A program made the translations under genes and the position numbers. The notes beneath the pieces are model-generated. The model had not been told where the DNA came from. It saw nothing but the letters and a program-made list of their open reading frames with translations, and searched no databases. A stretch of DNA of 64,000 nt from Tetraselmis striata (taxonomy: Eukaryota; Chlorophyta; Chlorodendrophyceae; Chlorodendrales; Chlorodendraceae), in the NCBI GenBank assembly GCA_006384855.1, contig VCJN01001342.1, positions 62,001 through 126,000 on the forward strand, written 5' to 3'. Positions 31,144-43,127 of the stretch are shown one piece after another. Each line of letters opens with the position of its first letter. Position 1 is the first letter of the stretch.

Positions 31144-33447
31144 CCTTACTCTGTACCCGTAACACCGGCAAAACCTTTATATGGACTAAGAACTGTATCC
31201 CCGAGCAGTGGCGTAGCTCGGCCATAGTATCGGTGCCCAAGAAAGGCGACGCGACCGTTACGGACAATTCTAGGGGTATTTCGATTATGGGTGCAGCTAT
31301 GAAACTCCTTATGACCGTCATTTATTTCCCAACGCTTGCAAGACGTCTGCCAAGCTAAAGGGATAATCCGCCGTTGGCAAGCGGGTTTTATGCGGAATGA
31401 GGAGGGCCCCATGCAAGTCGCCAGCTTGTTCGATATCGCGGCTCGTCGCCAAGCGGCAGGTCTACCCACGTACGCGGGTTTTATTAACTTTAGGAAGGCA
31501 TATGACACCGTACCTCATGAGCTTTTATTCCTAAAACTACAAGCCATAGGATTTACGGGTCATATGCTTATCTTCATTAAAACTTTATACATGGATAGTA
31601 TGGTACGGGTCAAGACAAGGGTGGCCCCGGGAACACTATCAGACCCCATACCCATAGAGCGTGGCCTCCGACAGGGATGCCCCGCTTCCCCCATCCTATT
31701 TAACATATTTATTAACGATATATTCGATGGGGTAGAACATCTAGGGTGTGATGTACCAGGGTGCACCGACACATTAGCGGCAAGGCAACCACTAAGGGTG
31801 CCAGGTCAGTTATACGCGGACGACGCTGTTGGTATCACAGGCTCGTTCGATAACCTGCATGCCATGTTCGCCCACTTCTCGCAATGGGCGGAGGACCATT
31901 TTATGGGGTTTGGGGTACTCAAGTGTGGGGTGATGGCACTAGGCCGATATTCCGACGAGACCGCGTTACGCGAACAACCTGCCCGATGGCAGCTTGGGGG
32001 GGAACGGGTACCGCTTGAGAATGAATATAGGTACTTGGGTACGGTCATTAAGTAGTCGGATTTAGGTATGCAACACATAGGAGACGACCGGGTTAAGAAG
32101 GGTAAACGCGCTATTGAGGCGCTCAATTCGGTATTAGTCGGTGGACGGGACATAATTCATGTTAATGTGCGTGTGTCGGTTTTTAAAACATGTGTACTGC
32201 CGGTTTTAACTTATGGGTGTGAAGTATGGGGCATGGATAGAACTAGCGGCGCAAATAAATTACAAATCGTACTCAATCAGTGCTTGCGGTGCCTCATTGG
32301 GGTAGGTAAAAACTCCCCTGGGGTGGCCACTGCACCGATGATGCGGGAATTGGATATTGCGCCCATAGAGGCTACGGCCGCTGCGGCACGGGCTCGGGCG
32401 TTCCTTAAAGCATCCGACTTGAATACATGTATAACCCATTTAGCAGATCAGCCAAGTCGGGCGCGCCCTAACACGTGGACGTCAGGGACTGTGCGGTGGT
32501 TAGATCGACTAGCTAGGGCGAACGTAGGGCTAGCTGAGGGGGCGCACTTTCCACTTGAGTGGAGGTCACTAGCCGCGCGCGATGCCGCTAGACTAGTAAA
32601 GGCATCGGTGTGGGCGCGTTACGAATCGTCGGCATCGTTAGCACGCAATAACACCTGGGGAATATATGTCCAGGCGTCCTATGCGTCAAACCCGTCGCCA
32701 CAGTACGGTGTGGGTATCCCCGCGGGGCTTGTGGCCGGGTTGCACATTATGATACAATTACGCACCCGAGTATTTCCCACTGCCCGCCGATTGGCCCGGA
32801 TTCATGCCATGCCTGAGCGGTTCCTTGAACACTGCCCTGCATGTGGCGGAGGTGAATCTGAGACTATCGAACATATGTTGGTGGAGTGCCCGCGGTGGGG
32901 GTATCACCGTCATAATTTTGGGTTGTTAGTTCCGGAGTTCAGGGATTTTATTATTAGTCAGTTATTGCGTCAACACCTGAGGACTTAACTGCCTTTATTT
33001 TGGGCGGGGTCCCCCCCTCCCTTCACGGCGCCCTGGATTTTACTGGGAATGGGAAATTTTTCCAGCTATGGCGTCGGGCCCTCCCTCACATTGCCTTTTT
33101 TGTTGCACATGTATCGCACTCCCGAAATGCTTTGCTCCGCGGGTTGGGGCTTCCCACAACTCGCATTACTCGAATGGGCCGACGCCCAAACGGGTAGGGC
33201 GGACCTTTCGTGGTCAGTGCCGGGTATTTTGATGGCAGTGTTTTAGACGGTGACCCAACAGTGTTGGAAATTCCGTCACTGGCCTCCAATTAGTCTTGCA
33301 GAATGCTTCGGCAAGTTGCTTGATGACTATAACGGGGCGTCGCCTACCCATGGCTTTCCATAACTGGATTGCTGCCTAAAAGGTCGTCGTAGAGACGTTG
33401 CAAGGGTTTCACTGGTGCCAGTCCTCTCCCGGGGGCGAAAAAAAAAT
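31144..33447 (+). mobile_element. 5'-truncated LINE (non-LTR retrotransposon)
   Basis: Reverse-transcriptase sequence begins abruptly at the end of YR element 2. The fingers (IPEQWRSSAIVSVPKKGD) are in one frame to about 31,330. The palm (LRQGCPASPILFNIFINDI and the YADD box at about 31,815) is in the next frame, so there is one frameshift near 31,325-31,335. An in-frame TAG at 32,053-32,055 separates palm from thumb; the same frame then continues to 32,988 and ends with a Cys-His block (CPACGGGESETIEHMLVECP) typical of LINE C termini. A 3' tail of about 460 bp ends with TTTCACTGGTGCCAGTCC and gggggcgaaaaaaaaa. The endonuclease and N-terminal parts are absent. Its tail is shared by at least four other loci in this window. 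Confidence 0.9.
31336..32988 (+). pseudogene. LINE reverse transcriptase ORF, broken by TAG
   Basis: RT palm and thumb plus the C-terminal zinc-knuckle-like region. The frame is interrupted once by TAG at 32,053-32,055, in the segment that in related LINEs reads YLGT-x-I followed by DLG; here YRYLGTVIK precedes the stop and SDLGMQHIGDD follows it. The YADD catalytic box is intact. Sequence on both sides of the stop remains well conserved, implying recent inactivation. Confidence 0.85.
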
Positions 33448-33517
33448 TGTCTGCATACACGTAATGGTACCCGTACAGGTACAGTTGTATAGCATCTACA
33501 ACCAGTCTTTGTGCTGT

Positions 33518-33622
33518 GTTTTTCCCGCACCCGGGACAGGACTGGCACCAGTGAAACCCTTGCAGCGTCTCCAAGACGGCCGTTTAGGCAGCGATCGAGT
33601 TAATGGAAGCCCTGCTGGGTAG
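33518..33622 (-). repeat. LINE 3' tail on minus strand, distal part
   Basis: The reverse complement matches the last 105 bp of the LINE tail, ending with CACTGGTGCCAGTCCTGTCC and a G/C-A end. The remainder of the same tail resumes at 36,853 in the same orientation, so one tail copy is split by the 3.2-kb insert between. Confidence 0.8.
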
Positions 33623-36600
33623 TCGACACCAGGCCAACTGCACCCTGCGCCCACAGTGGCGTGAAGAGCAGGCCTTCCACGAGGACACCACCACAGCCAG
33701 CATGGACATAGACAGATCTGAGGAGCAACATGACGCCGGAGTCGGCACCTTTCTGACCGCGCTACGAGGCGGCAGAGTGCAATAGCCAGCGATCCGCACG
33801 GTCGTAACTGCAAAACCTTTCGCAGGCACCCAACTCCCACCAGCAACCCGCCGCCACATACGCGTGCTACAACGCCCATCTCACCTACTTCTAACCGGCC
33901 TCCCCGCCGGCACGGACGATGCCATCCATGTGGCCCTACTGTTCGGCGATCTGGTGGCCAGCCAGCACCAAGCTATGGACGAGGAGTCGCGCGGCCGGAC
34001 TGTGACCAACATGATCCGCACCCTCAGCCCAAAAATCGGCGTCAAAATCTACCAGCAGACGTAAGAGTGGTGACTCGCCGCCCCCCTAAGCCCGCCGCCG
34101 CCGACCCCACTGGACCGAGTGGCACTAGGCTCCCCACCACCACCGGATCCGTCATCCTACGACTGGCTCGCAGAGAAACAGCCGCGAGCGTTCTACATAC
34201 CCAATGGACATGAGATAGAGGGCACATCGATCCTCGACCGCCAGGGCCGCCGCTGCTCCACCCGCATGTTCGGGGCGCCGCACCTCGACGACATCGAGCG
34301 ACCGGTTCCCAGGTGTGGCTTCGCCCTCCCTCGTTCAGAGGCCTCACTGAGGCCGACATGTGGCTGCGCCTGGCGGAGGGCCTCCTCCCAGCGTACGACC
34401 AACCCCAGCTAAGCGAAGCGGCGACAGACCAACCGGCGGCGACACCATCATACGTCATGGCACTCGCTGGACTGAGAGCCTGGGCCGAGTACGAGGCCGA
34501 CACAGACGGAGACGACGCCGTCATCTGCCCCCCGACCCGCACACTACTGGCCCTCATGGAGGTCCGCGAGGTATGGAAAGCCCGCCGCTCAGCCGACTCG
34601 GTGCGCCTCGAACTCCTCGATCCTGAAGCGGCGCGCCTACTCCAGGACGTGTGCCGCGACGCAGTACTGGCCCTGCCGTTTGGCGATTAGTCGCAGGGCC
34701 GAGCAGTGATCCAAGTCACAGTAGAACAGAGCGAGGACCGCGAGGACCAGCCAACCACCCCGCTCCCAAGAGTACTGCCCCCGGCACTATCCAAACATGT
34801 CTTCCGATGCGCACTGACGGCCAAAGCGATCTGCACCGGCCCCCTGCTGGCCAACCTGGAGCTGCCGACGGTGGAGCAGCTGGCGGAGGCCATCGCAGCT
34901 ACCATCAGCCAGCGCATCAACACACCTCCAAAGCTGCAACACGCGCAGTGGCTGACGGACACCATGACAGCTGCTGGCGTCGAGAGGCACCACCGCCACA
35001 CCGCGCCGACATTGCTGCGCGTGGGAGACGACAACCTCTATGTCATCTCCCTCGGCAACGAAGACGAGGAGTTCGCGGACACCCTGCGCTTGGCAGTGGC
35101 CATCACTTCCCTTGTCGCACTACGGCGGGCTATACGGAGTGTTCTACCTCACGGAGTCCGAGTTCGACCCCTCGGAGCTGGTCATCCACCCTTCAGCCAG
35201 ACGATCCGGGAGGCGGGAGAACTGGGAGGCAACACTGGCCACAACATGATACGATCCGACGCGCAACGATAGGCCTGCGTAAGAAGGCACGGAAGACCGC
35301 CCTAGCGTCCCTCGTCCTACGAGCCGCCGGACGCCCAGTCTACACCCTCACCCTGCAGCTGACCGCCCACCACCACAGCATCATCGGTGGCACCCGCGGC
35401 ACCGACATAACAGACCAGTGGCGCAAGACAGTGACAACAACGTGCGGGAAGATCAAGGCCAAGCCAACTCCGGCACCAACCGAGAGGCGCCCTGCCGACA
35501 CATCGCCAGCCCCACCACCAGCAGGCCCGAACCAGCTGCCACCTTTAGCGACCCCAGCAACCCAGACCACACCCCAAAACCGCGACGCCCCCCCCCCCCC
35601 CCCCTGGGTTCGAGCACATAACACCGAGGCGAGGAGCGGCTGCAGATGCGGCAGCATCCATCGACCAGCGCGGAGCAGCAACGGAGCGCGCCCCCGGAAC
35701 AGCCCACCCAGCCCTTGCGCCTACAGCCACGGCCTCAGCGGCAACTGCCATGCCCGGAGCGCAGGCGGACGACGAGGAAGAGCTCGAACTAAACTACGAG
35801 GAGAACGACAGCGCCACGGAGGTGGACACCGCCAAGCGTGCGGCAGCAGAGACACCAGGTCTAGTTGACATACCCCTCGATTCCCCCCAACGCTCAACAG
35901 TGCACCGCACATTCCGGGAGGGCGCCACAAAACGCCAAGCAGAACTTCACCACCTCACCACCGCAACCACAGAGCTGCTAACCAACCCGCAATAGCCGCC
36001 TAACTGGCCACCCTCACAGCGGAATCCCACCAGCTGCGCAACCCACAGCGCCTCTCCATCCTGCTGAAACGTCACCCCAGCCAGCCCACCCCAGCAGGCA
36101 AAGGCAAGGCCGCCACAACAGCCAAACATAAGAAGAAGCAGCCCAGGGGCCGTAGCCGCTCGGACGGCGGCACCCGCAACCGCAGCATGAGCAAGCCACG
36201 CCTCTCTGGCACCCGCGGCTCAGACATCGAGTGGGAAACGGACGATGATGCAGCCCACCCGTCTAGCATCTCGCACCAGTAAGCTGCTGAGCGAGCCACT
36301 GCAGCAATAACCAAGCCAGCTGACTCAAAACCACCGCCCACCACTAACCATGTGCCCGGTGCAGCTCTTACACCAACACATACCCGGAAACTCACCAGAC
36401 ACACAGAACGCACACCGCTGATTCCCACAACCACAACAGGCAACACCTACTCAATTACATGTCGGAGGGCATCGCATCCCCCACCAATCATGCTAGCCGG
36501 CTCAGCGGTCGGTGGATACATACTGAGCACCACATAGCTATTCCGGTGAGCCCCCTTCCCCCATCTCATCTTGGTGGCTGCAGGCGGGACGCTTCGGCTG

Positions 36601-36852
36601 CCTATGCTTGCCTGCTGAGCTCTAAATGGGATAGGCCTGACTTAGGTGGGGACATCAGGGGGGGCGCTTCAGCCCGCAGGAAGGAGGAGGGGCTTGGGCA
36701 CACTGGAGGAAGGCCGTTAGCTTGAGCTGTAATTACACCTAGTGTTCCCTACCATGGTCAGAGATAGCAGGTCCTAAGAACAACTCAGTATGCTGGGCCA
36801 ATGGATGCAGCAAACTAGCATCAATAATCAATATCAATATCAATTTCAATTC
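33623..36852 (+). mobile_element. 3.2-kb retroposed-looking element of unknown family
   Basis: This is inserted within a minus-strand LINE tail and flanked by a direct repeat of about 14 bp with two mismatches (gggtagtcgacacc at 33,617 and gggtagttgacgcc at 36,853), as expected for target-primed insertion. The right end is a CAATAT-rich tail. The interior is plus-strand coding-like sequence over about 2 kb (for example PRAFYIPNGHEIEGTSILD and LVALRRAIRSVLPHG), but the ORF is broken in several places and no family is recognised; no reverse transcriptase is visible. A second 3' end of the family lies at 49,735-49,910. It may be a non-autonomous element or an old retroposed transcript. Confidence 0.55.
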
Positions 36853-37047
36853 GGGTAGTTGACGCCCCGCTAGAGTCAAAAAGCAAATTGCATAAGCATT
36901 CGTCTGCAACACTAATTGGCGGCTAGTGACAACATTTCCAACACTCTTGGATCACCGTCGTTTAGAACACTGCCATTAAAATACCCGGCACTGACCACGA
37001 AAGGTCCGCCCTACATGCACCCGTTTGGGCGTCGGCCCATTGGAGCA
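36853..37047 (-). repeat. LINE 3' tail on minus strand, proximal part
   Basis: The reverse complement matches the LINE tail from GGGCCGACGCCCAAACGGGT through GGTCAGTGCCGGGTATTTT to GGGGCGTC, exactly the section missing from 33,518-33,622. Confidence 0.8.
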
Positions 37048-38720
37048 ATAGTACCCTCACACAAGTTTAGCCCTGGAGGAATCCGCATGCGAGCGCATCG
37101 CTGCGTGCTAGCATGCAGTAAAAACCACACACACTCCACTAACTACACTAAAGCTTAGCTTGAATGACCTTGGTTGCAGCGCAGCCTCCAAAATGTCGCG
37201 CTAATGCATCGTTTTACGCGATGCGCTTTTTCTGCTCAGAGCGAGTAAATGTTGTTTTTGACCATAAAATGGCGTAATACGATTGCATGCGTTTCAGCTT
37301 TTTGGGGCTGCGCATGCTCCCAAGCTTTTGCGCACGTAAAGTATAATAGATGATGAATAAATTGTGTAAGTATTGTGCCAGTTGGATGATGGTGTGGCAC
37401 CACACCCTTGCATACGCCACTATTCCTACGTTTTTCTCAGCGTTGGAAAGGGAATGGAAATGCGATCCGTTGGTAGCATAGCACGCGACGCGCTATATGG
37501 CCCAAGCTTCACCATGCGAGTAGCCCATATCAAACCCTTTTGATGCGCCACCGCCATGACGCAGCGCGGGAGGTGTGCATGAAAGATAGGCATTGTGCCA
37601 AAACACTCAGTATTGCCAAGTCGCAAAAACTTTCAGGCATCACCAGCAAAAAGTTGGCTAGAAACATGGGGAAACGCCATAATGCAAAGTTGTTGGTCCA
37701 CGTTTAAGCATTTATAGACTCGAGTCTGAGGCACAATGGGTTGCATCTAGGTGCCCGTGACGTGGCCTAACATCAATGGGCCCCTATGTCTGAAAACACG
37801 TTTTATTTGGGCCCTTAGACCCCTTAAACGTCAGCGAATCGCAAATCTGAGCGCCAAAATCCGGGCATTATGAGCCCCCTGGGAGCGCTTTTGCTATGGC
37901 TTCTCCAACGCGACCTCGTATGCCTCAATCCGACGCCGTTTCGCAAAGATATGCGCCTTGCCACGCCTCCCAAAACTGCGATTGCATCACATCATTCCCG
38001 ACATTGACAGAGCTCGGATTCGGCTACCCTCTCGCGTAGAGACTCGTTTTTACTCAATAAAAAGCAGAGAGTGGTCGCATGACACCACTATGTCGACGAA
38101 TGTCGAAGAAAAATGTACCTATAACCTATAGTTATTTATATGCTCCGAAACCGCTCACAGTGCTGAAATTCGGGCACTAAATCGGGGACCGGTTTCGGCC
38201 ACTCGACATAACGGGAGAAGTGCCACGCTTCCTTTTCTCGTAGCGGAGAAGCCGCCGTACTTTCGTCTATAGCGACTATACGACTATTAACTAAACCATA
38301 ATATGTTAAAGAACTGATGATGTAAGCAAAAACAAAACGACTGCTTGTACGCAAGAATACATAGCGACTACGCGAATCGATGAACCGGGATGAACAGGGA
38401 TGAGGGCCCCGCCTTTTCTCATAATAGCGGCGAAGCCGCTATACATCGGGTACGTCGTAGTATTTTTACTGTTATATCATGAATAATACTATTTAGTCGA
38501 TATATATGGGAATAATATAGATATATATCACTTTGGTTCTAAAACATTGGAACTTAAAAATGCAAAATGTACTAGCGACTAGGTGATTGACAAATACAAA
38601 CTCCGACGACCATGGATGCATCGATGCTGATCAAATTTTCGGATGTTCGTTCTTATCCGAACCCCCTATATGGGTACCGGTACCGGTACTGGTTTGGATT
38701 GCAAAAACGCAAGTACAGTA
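37048..38720. other. AT-richer noncoding stretch, no gene seen
   Basis: The base composition is visibly less GC-rich than the gene regions. Only short open frames occur. Around 38,220-38,470 there are two related blocks of tctcgtagcgg/tctcataatagcgg followed by GAAGCCGC, perhaps a small repeat. No exon chain, RNA gene or element ends were recognised. Confidence 0.45.
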
Positions 38721-39594
38721 AGGCCAGTGAGATTTAATCGTCGGTTTTAGGGTCCTTTTCTGGCCGAAATCGGAGGGGGGGGGATTTATTCAGTATATAA
38801 TAACCCGACAATTGTGTAGCCAGTACATTGGCAGTCTTTCCGCAACCGTACTGCAAGTCTGCAATAACCGGGCCAAATATTGTGAATATGTCTGTTGGTT
38901 ACATGGCCAACTGTTGTCGTGCGCAAACTCACGCAGATTAGTGTGGGTATGTACGCGCCGCCATCGCCACGCCGATGCATGCAGCTGCATGCATGCATAC
39001 GGATACCTGCCGGTGCGCAACCCTACCTGAGCCGCAAACACCATTAATTACATACCAACATGTGCCAGCTCCTAGCGCCGGAGGTAGGGTCCGTAAGCGG
39101 CCGCGTCGTCGAGCTAGTACCAACGGCGCGATGGCAAGCAACGCCAACTGCATTGTAGAAGTGGCAGTGACCTGGGATGGCAGGCTACTCGGTGGGCGGG
39201 CAGCGGTGCATATCTTTGACGAACACTGGCTACAAGCACACACTTGCTATGAGCTTATGCGGCATGTGGCGAATGACATAGACCTGGAGTTGTCCTTTGA
39301 CCTCGTGGAGCAAGTGACGATGGTGTGCGTGTGTGGAGCACAAGGACATGGTCACAGGCTCCGGGCGAAAGCAACGGCTGCCCTCAGCCATCCCTAAACT
39401 GAACAAACGGGCGCTTACAACGCAGTTTGCGTGCTGGCAGTAGGGTGCACAGTACTTTAAAATAGAACATCACCCAGGTACATAATTTCTGGAGGCGCGG
39501 GGGGGGGGGGGGGGGGGGGGCAAATCGGAGGGGGGGGGGGGGGGGGGGACCTAAAACCGACAATTTTAAAAATCTCACTGGCCTAACAAGAAAC
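38721..39594. mobile_element. 0.87-kb element with terminal inverted repeats
   Basis: The left end AGGCCAGTGAGATTTAATCG and right end (inverted) AGGCCAGTGAGATTTTTAAA continue as matching inverted repeats of about 60 bp that include GTCGGTTTTAGG and a CCGATTT block followed by G runs. The interior has one plus-strand open frame ending at 39,397 (about 90 residues from ATGGCAAGC, beginning ASNANCIVEVAVTW) with no known domain. Target-site duplication is unclear. A related left end occurs at 47,751. Confidence 0.65.
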
Positions 39595-39655
39595 TACGGG
39601 TACCGCCATGTAGTCGCTACCGGGATACCGGTACCGGAAGCTGTACCTCCAGCAC

Positions 39656-39732
39656 TGCAAGGATATGTACCACACAAATCCCCATGTGAGTACCCAGCAG
39701 TGCCTGGTGCATTTTGCGCGATATCCTTACAA
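39656..39732. mobile_element. 77-bp miniature inverted-repeat element, copy A
   Basis: It begins gcaAGGATATGTACCACAC and ends GCGATATCCTTACA, so the termini AAGGATAT and ATATCCTT are inverted repeats. The interior ACAAATCCCCATGTG and CAGTGCCTGGTGC is shared with copies at 47,064 and 47,466. It is far too short to code. Confidence 0.7.
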
Positions 39733-40443
39733 GCACGGACTGTATGTGCAAGTCCTGTCGTGGCAGCACGCGACCATACTCGCGAAGTCGCGAACTATCA
39801 TGTCGGCATCATCGGAAATATGCAGTATTCTCACCCGCTAAGAGCTTTCAACAGCTGCTATGCCTGCTGTAAGTGCAGCGAAACTGCCGACATCATGCGG
39901 ACTGGTTGAGGGCTACCCAATCAACACACAGAGGCGGCCTATCTCACGATTATTACACCCCATATACCGAAAGTGTGTGTATGTGTAGGTGTAAGAGTGC
40001 AGGGCACACGTGTACAGGTGCCTAGCATACATGTGTCTGCACTACAGGATTTCTACAAACATTTCCTGCACAGGTATCCTACATTTTTCTACATCATCCA
40101 TAAGTTCATACTTGCTCCTGTTGCCAGCAGATGCCATTGTATAAAGTTTTTGCTGTGGCGCACAGCTACCGGAATATGATTCATCATTTTAAGTAATGAT
40201 GCAGCGCTTGTGGCAACATGTAGACATTTCTGATATACTGTAACCATTATAGTAGTTGCTGATTACAATGTCACCCTGATACGTACGGAATGTTGTCGCT
40301 GCCTGTAGGCGCGCATTAGGAATGGGTAGCAGCAGAACAGCCGCGGACGCATTTGATGGGATCAATTTGTGACAAATATGCTAGTGAATCTCAGCGCATC
40401 CAGGCCAGTCCTTAAAAGTGTACCTGTGCGCATATGCGGTGTG

Positions 40444-40481
<38 letters not shown>

Positions 40482-41246
40482 CACGCATTCACCCATCCAT
40501 GCCAGCGTACACATGGCGCAAGAGTCACATCAGCCCGCAGCAATTGCGATAGTTGCTGGCAACAGTAGCAAGGGCCAGGACAACGGTTATGTTCTATTTT
40601 TTTGGCGCCACTGTTAAGGGGTTGCTGCGATGATCGTTCATCCGTGGAACTTCCGATTCCAGCCTGAAACATTGTGCAACCAGCAACTGGGCATTTTGCA
40701 ATGTCTCGCGACAACGCGCGCTTTGAAGGTGCGCCGGCATGAATGGCATACAGCAGCACCAACATGGGCGCCCGTGGCAGCTCAGGCACCAGTACTGAGC
40801 ATCCTCGCAGGCGGGTGTGCTGGAAACTGTCATTTTGTCGGGCATGTGATTGGTATGATTGACAAGTTACCAGCGTAAAGCATTACATTGCCTTCATGGC
40901 ACAGGGCCACCAAGGCTTGCAGACTAGGTGGCATTCACAGCTCAGCATGGTGTTTCCCGGATACCACATCTTCTCCAAAGCCAAAAAACCTCTGCTCAGT
41001 ATGCCGCAGAGGAAGGTTGCGTCACTGATAATGTTGTCAAAAGTCACAAAAATGAGCCATTCAGCTCTTGCCGACCAGGATGTTGTCGTGCATATATCAC
41101 CGATGCTTATGCTAGGGGCTCAGCACAAACAAACAAACAAATGCGGTTACTACCTGTCCCCACGCTCTTCAAAACTTGTCTCTTGCGCTCGTTCGTTGAT
41201 GAATCTCAGTTTCTCTTATTCTCCTGGTGGTGTGACGCCCTGTCTT
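39733..41246. other. no gene recognised; CA microsatellite
   Basis: A (CA)n run lies at about 40,446-40,476. Open frames on both strands between 40,400 and 41,450 are short and overlap one another without domain signals. The right part is the 3' flank of the H2C2 zinc-finger gene. Confidence 0.5.
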
Positions 41247-42540
41247 TTATTGAGAGTCACCCACCACCTGCGCGGCTTTCCGTTTGGGGTTCCGCGTTTT
41301 CTTCTGCACACACTGGCAGGACACCACGTAGACACGGCACAGACTCTGGGTGCACCCATACAGTTGCTGCTGTACGGCCGCCCACGTTTTGTCCATGCCG
41401 CCGTGGTTCAGCTGGCGGTTGTGAATGTCCCATAAGTAGTGCTCCACGTTGTCCTCGCTGGCCCACACTTGCTTAATCCCTCCCCTTTCCGGGGCGCAGC
41501 GAGAAAGAATTGGCGCCCCGGTAAGGCGGCAGACGTCCAGCTCCCAGTTGCCGCTGCGGAGGTAGTACCGGCGCTGAGGGTCGCCAGGCTGCTCCACCAG
41601 CCCTTTGGCGCGCTCACTGGCGGGCTTCTTTCCTTTCTGCGGATGTTGACGCGATATCGAGTCAGAATTCCAGTAGTCAGAGACGCCAGCTGTGGGTCGC
41701 GGCAGTGGCCCGCCTCGGCCAAATGCACAGCTTCGCTCGTGTGCTGCGTGCCACCTGTCGTGCGGCGAACCAAGAGCCCGCCGCCGGGTGCTGTGCGTTG
41801 CAACGCCCCCCCCCCCCCCCCCCCCGCGCGCGCCCCCCCCCCCCCTCGGATCCAAAAGGGACAGAATCGACAAGGATAGATCAAATGGGGATTTCTATAT
41901 CTCTCGGGAGGCGCAGGCGCGCCTGAAATAAAGGGAAACTGGGGGTACGTGGGTGTCGACCTACCTTTCGGATACAGTGGACGTCCTGCTCCCGGCAAAC
42001 TCGCAGCAAGGCAGCGTACTCGAGGCTTGTGGACAGGCCAGCAAACCTGGCCTTGCCCTCCTGACTAGAAGCGCGGCACTTCTCTAGGTGGGCTCGAAAC
42101 TCGGGGAGCGGAGGAAAGGCTTCCCGGTTGGTGGATTGATCAGTTGGCGGCGGTGGTTGCTGGGAGAGAGCGGCGAGCGCGAGGCCTGATGAGTGCCGCC
42201 GCCCGGCCTCCATACAGTCGGGGTCGGGTTCGACCGGGCCATGACTTGCAGGGCAAGGTGCCGTAATAGAGGGCCAAGATTGACGCGCATGGCATGCCGC
42301 GTGATGCTCGAGCTGCCTGGTGTGCTTTGACCGGGCCTTCGGGGGACCCACTGCGCGGAAGTCTTTGGCGGCGCTCCTGGGCGGCTCGCCAGCCAAGTTG
42401 GACCCCTCAGCCAAAATCGTGGGCTCGCGGATCTGGCTAGGGGGCGAGCTCGCGCCGCAAGCATCCCGCCGCAGCGCCAGAAGGACATAAGCGCCTTGGC
42501 TGCCGCGCTTGGTGAGGCTCCCGTCACCGTGGCCGCACAT
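41247..42540 (-). CDS. integrase-type H2C2 zinc-finger protein, 2 exons
   Basis: Predicted 321 residues: exon 1 from 42,540 to 41,965 and exon 2 from 41,636 to 41,247, phase 0, GT-AG. The intron carries two long C runs, like host introns here. The N-terminal half is Pro/Ser/Ala-rich and unrecognised. The C-terminal half has a Tyr/Leu-Arg block (RRYYLRSGNWELDVC), then an H2C2 zinc-binding module: histidines in DIHNRQLNHGG, a KTW helix, and a cysteine pair near SCQCVQKK. This module precedes the catalytic core in retroelement integrases and also occurs alone in host genes derived from them. Here the protein stops soon after it, with no DDE core in the following sequence. It could be a domesticated gene or an element fragment. 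The TAA stop overlaps an AATAAA word. Confidence 0.6.
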
Positions 42541-42844
42541 GCTGAGCTCAGCAGCACCACCGCGCAGCGAGATGGTGGCAAGTACGGATTACCTTGTAGT
42601 AGCGAAGCGAAACATCAGTACGATACCAGTATCGACTAATGGTACTGGTAGCAGGAGTGGCAGATGAGACAGACGACGAGCAGTGTTTTTAGGGTTTCTA
42701 CGGAACGGCAGAAAGGCGGGCGGGCGACCACGGCGGCGCAGATACAGGTAGAATAAGGCAGGCTGGCATAAGGGCCGCGCGCCGGTATCAGAATACGCGT
42801 CGTCCCTTCAGCGCCGGCAGCTGTAGCGCTCTATGGTAGCGACT
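42541..42844. other. 5' flank of H2C2 gene, no feature
   Basis: No second gene is seen. It may hold the minus-strand promoter of the zinc-finger gene. It is GTAC-rich near 42,610-42,650. Confidence 0.4.
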
Positions 42845-43127
42845 GACAAAACGGGTAGGGCGGACCTTCTGTGGTCATTGCCGGGTATTTTATTGATGGC
42901 AGAGTTTTAAACGGTAGTTATCCAACAATGTTGGAAATTCTATCCCTATAGCTTTCAATTAGTATTGAGGAATGCCTCGGTAATTTGCTTGACTTTAACC
43001 GAGCGTCGCCTACCCAGCAGGGCTTTCCGTCACTGTATCGCTGCCTAAACTCGGCCGTCGTATGGACGCTGCCAGTAGGATTTCACTGGTGCCAGTCCTG
43101 CCCCGGGGGCGGGAAAAACCTAGTAGT
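42845..43127 (+). repeat. LINE 3' tail, copy at 43 kb
   Basis: Truncated copy of the LINE tail beginning ACGGGTAGGGCGGACCTT and ending CACTGGTGCCAGTCCTGCCC with gggggcgggaaaaacc. It carries small insertions relative to 33,180-33,447 (for example extra bases in the GGTAGTTATCC section). Confidence 0.8.

Noticed and set aside
34651-35868. 405-residue plus-strand open frame
   Set aside because: Most of it is a GC-driven shadow: the coding-like segments of the element run in other frames over most of its length, and the composition is Pro/Arg/Ser low complexity.
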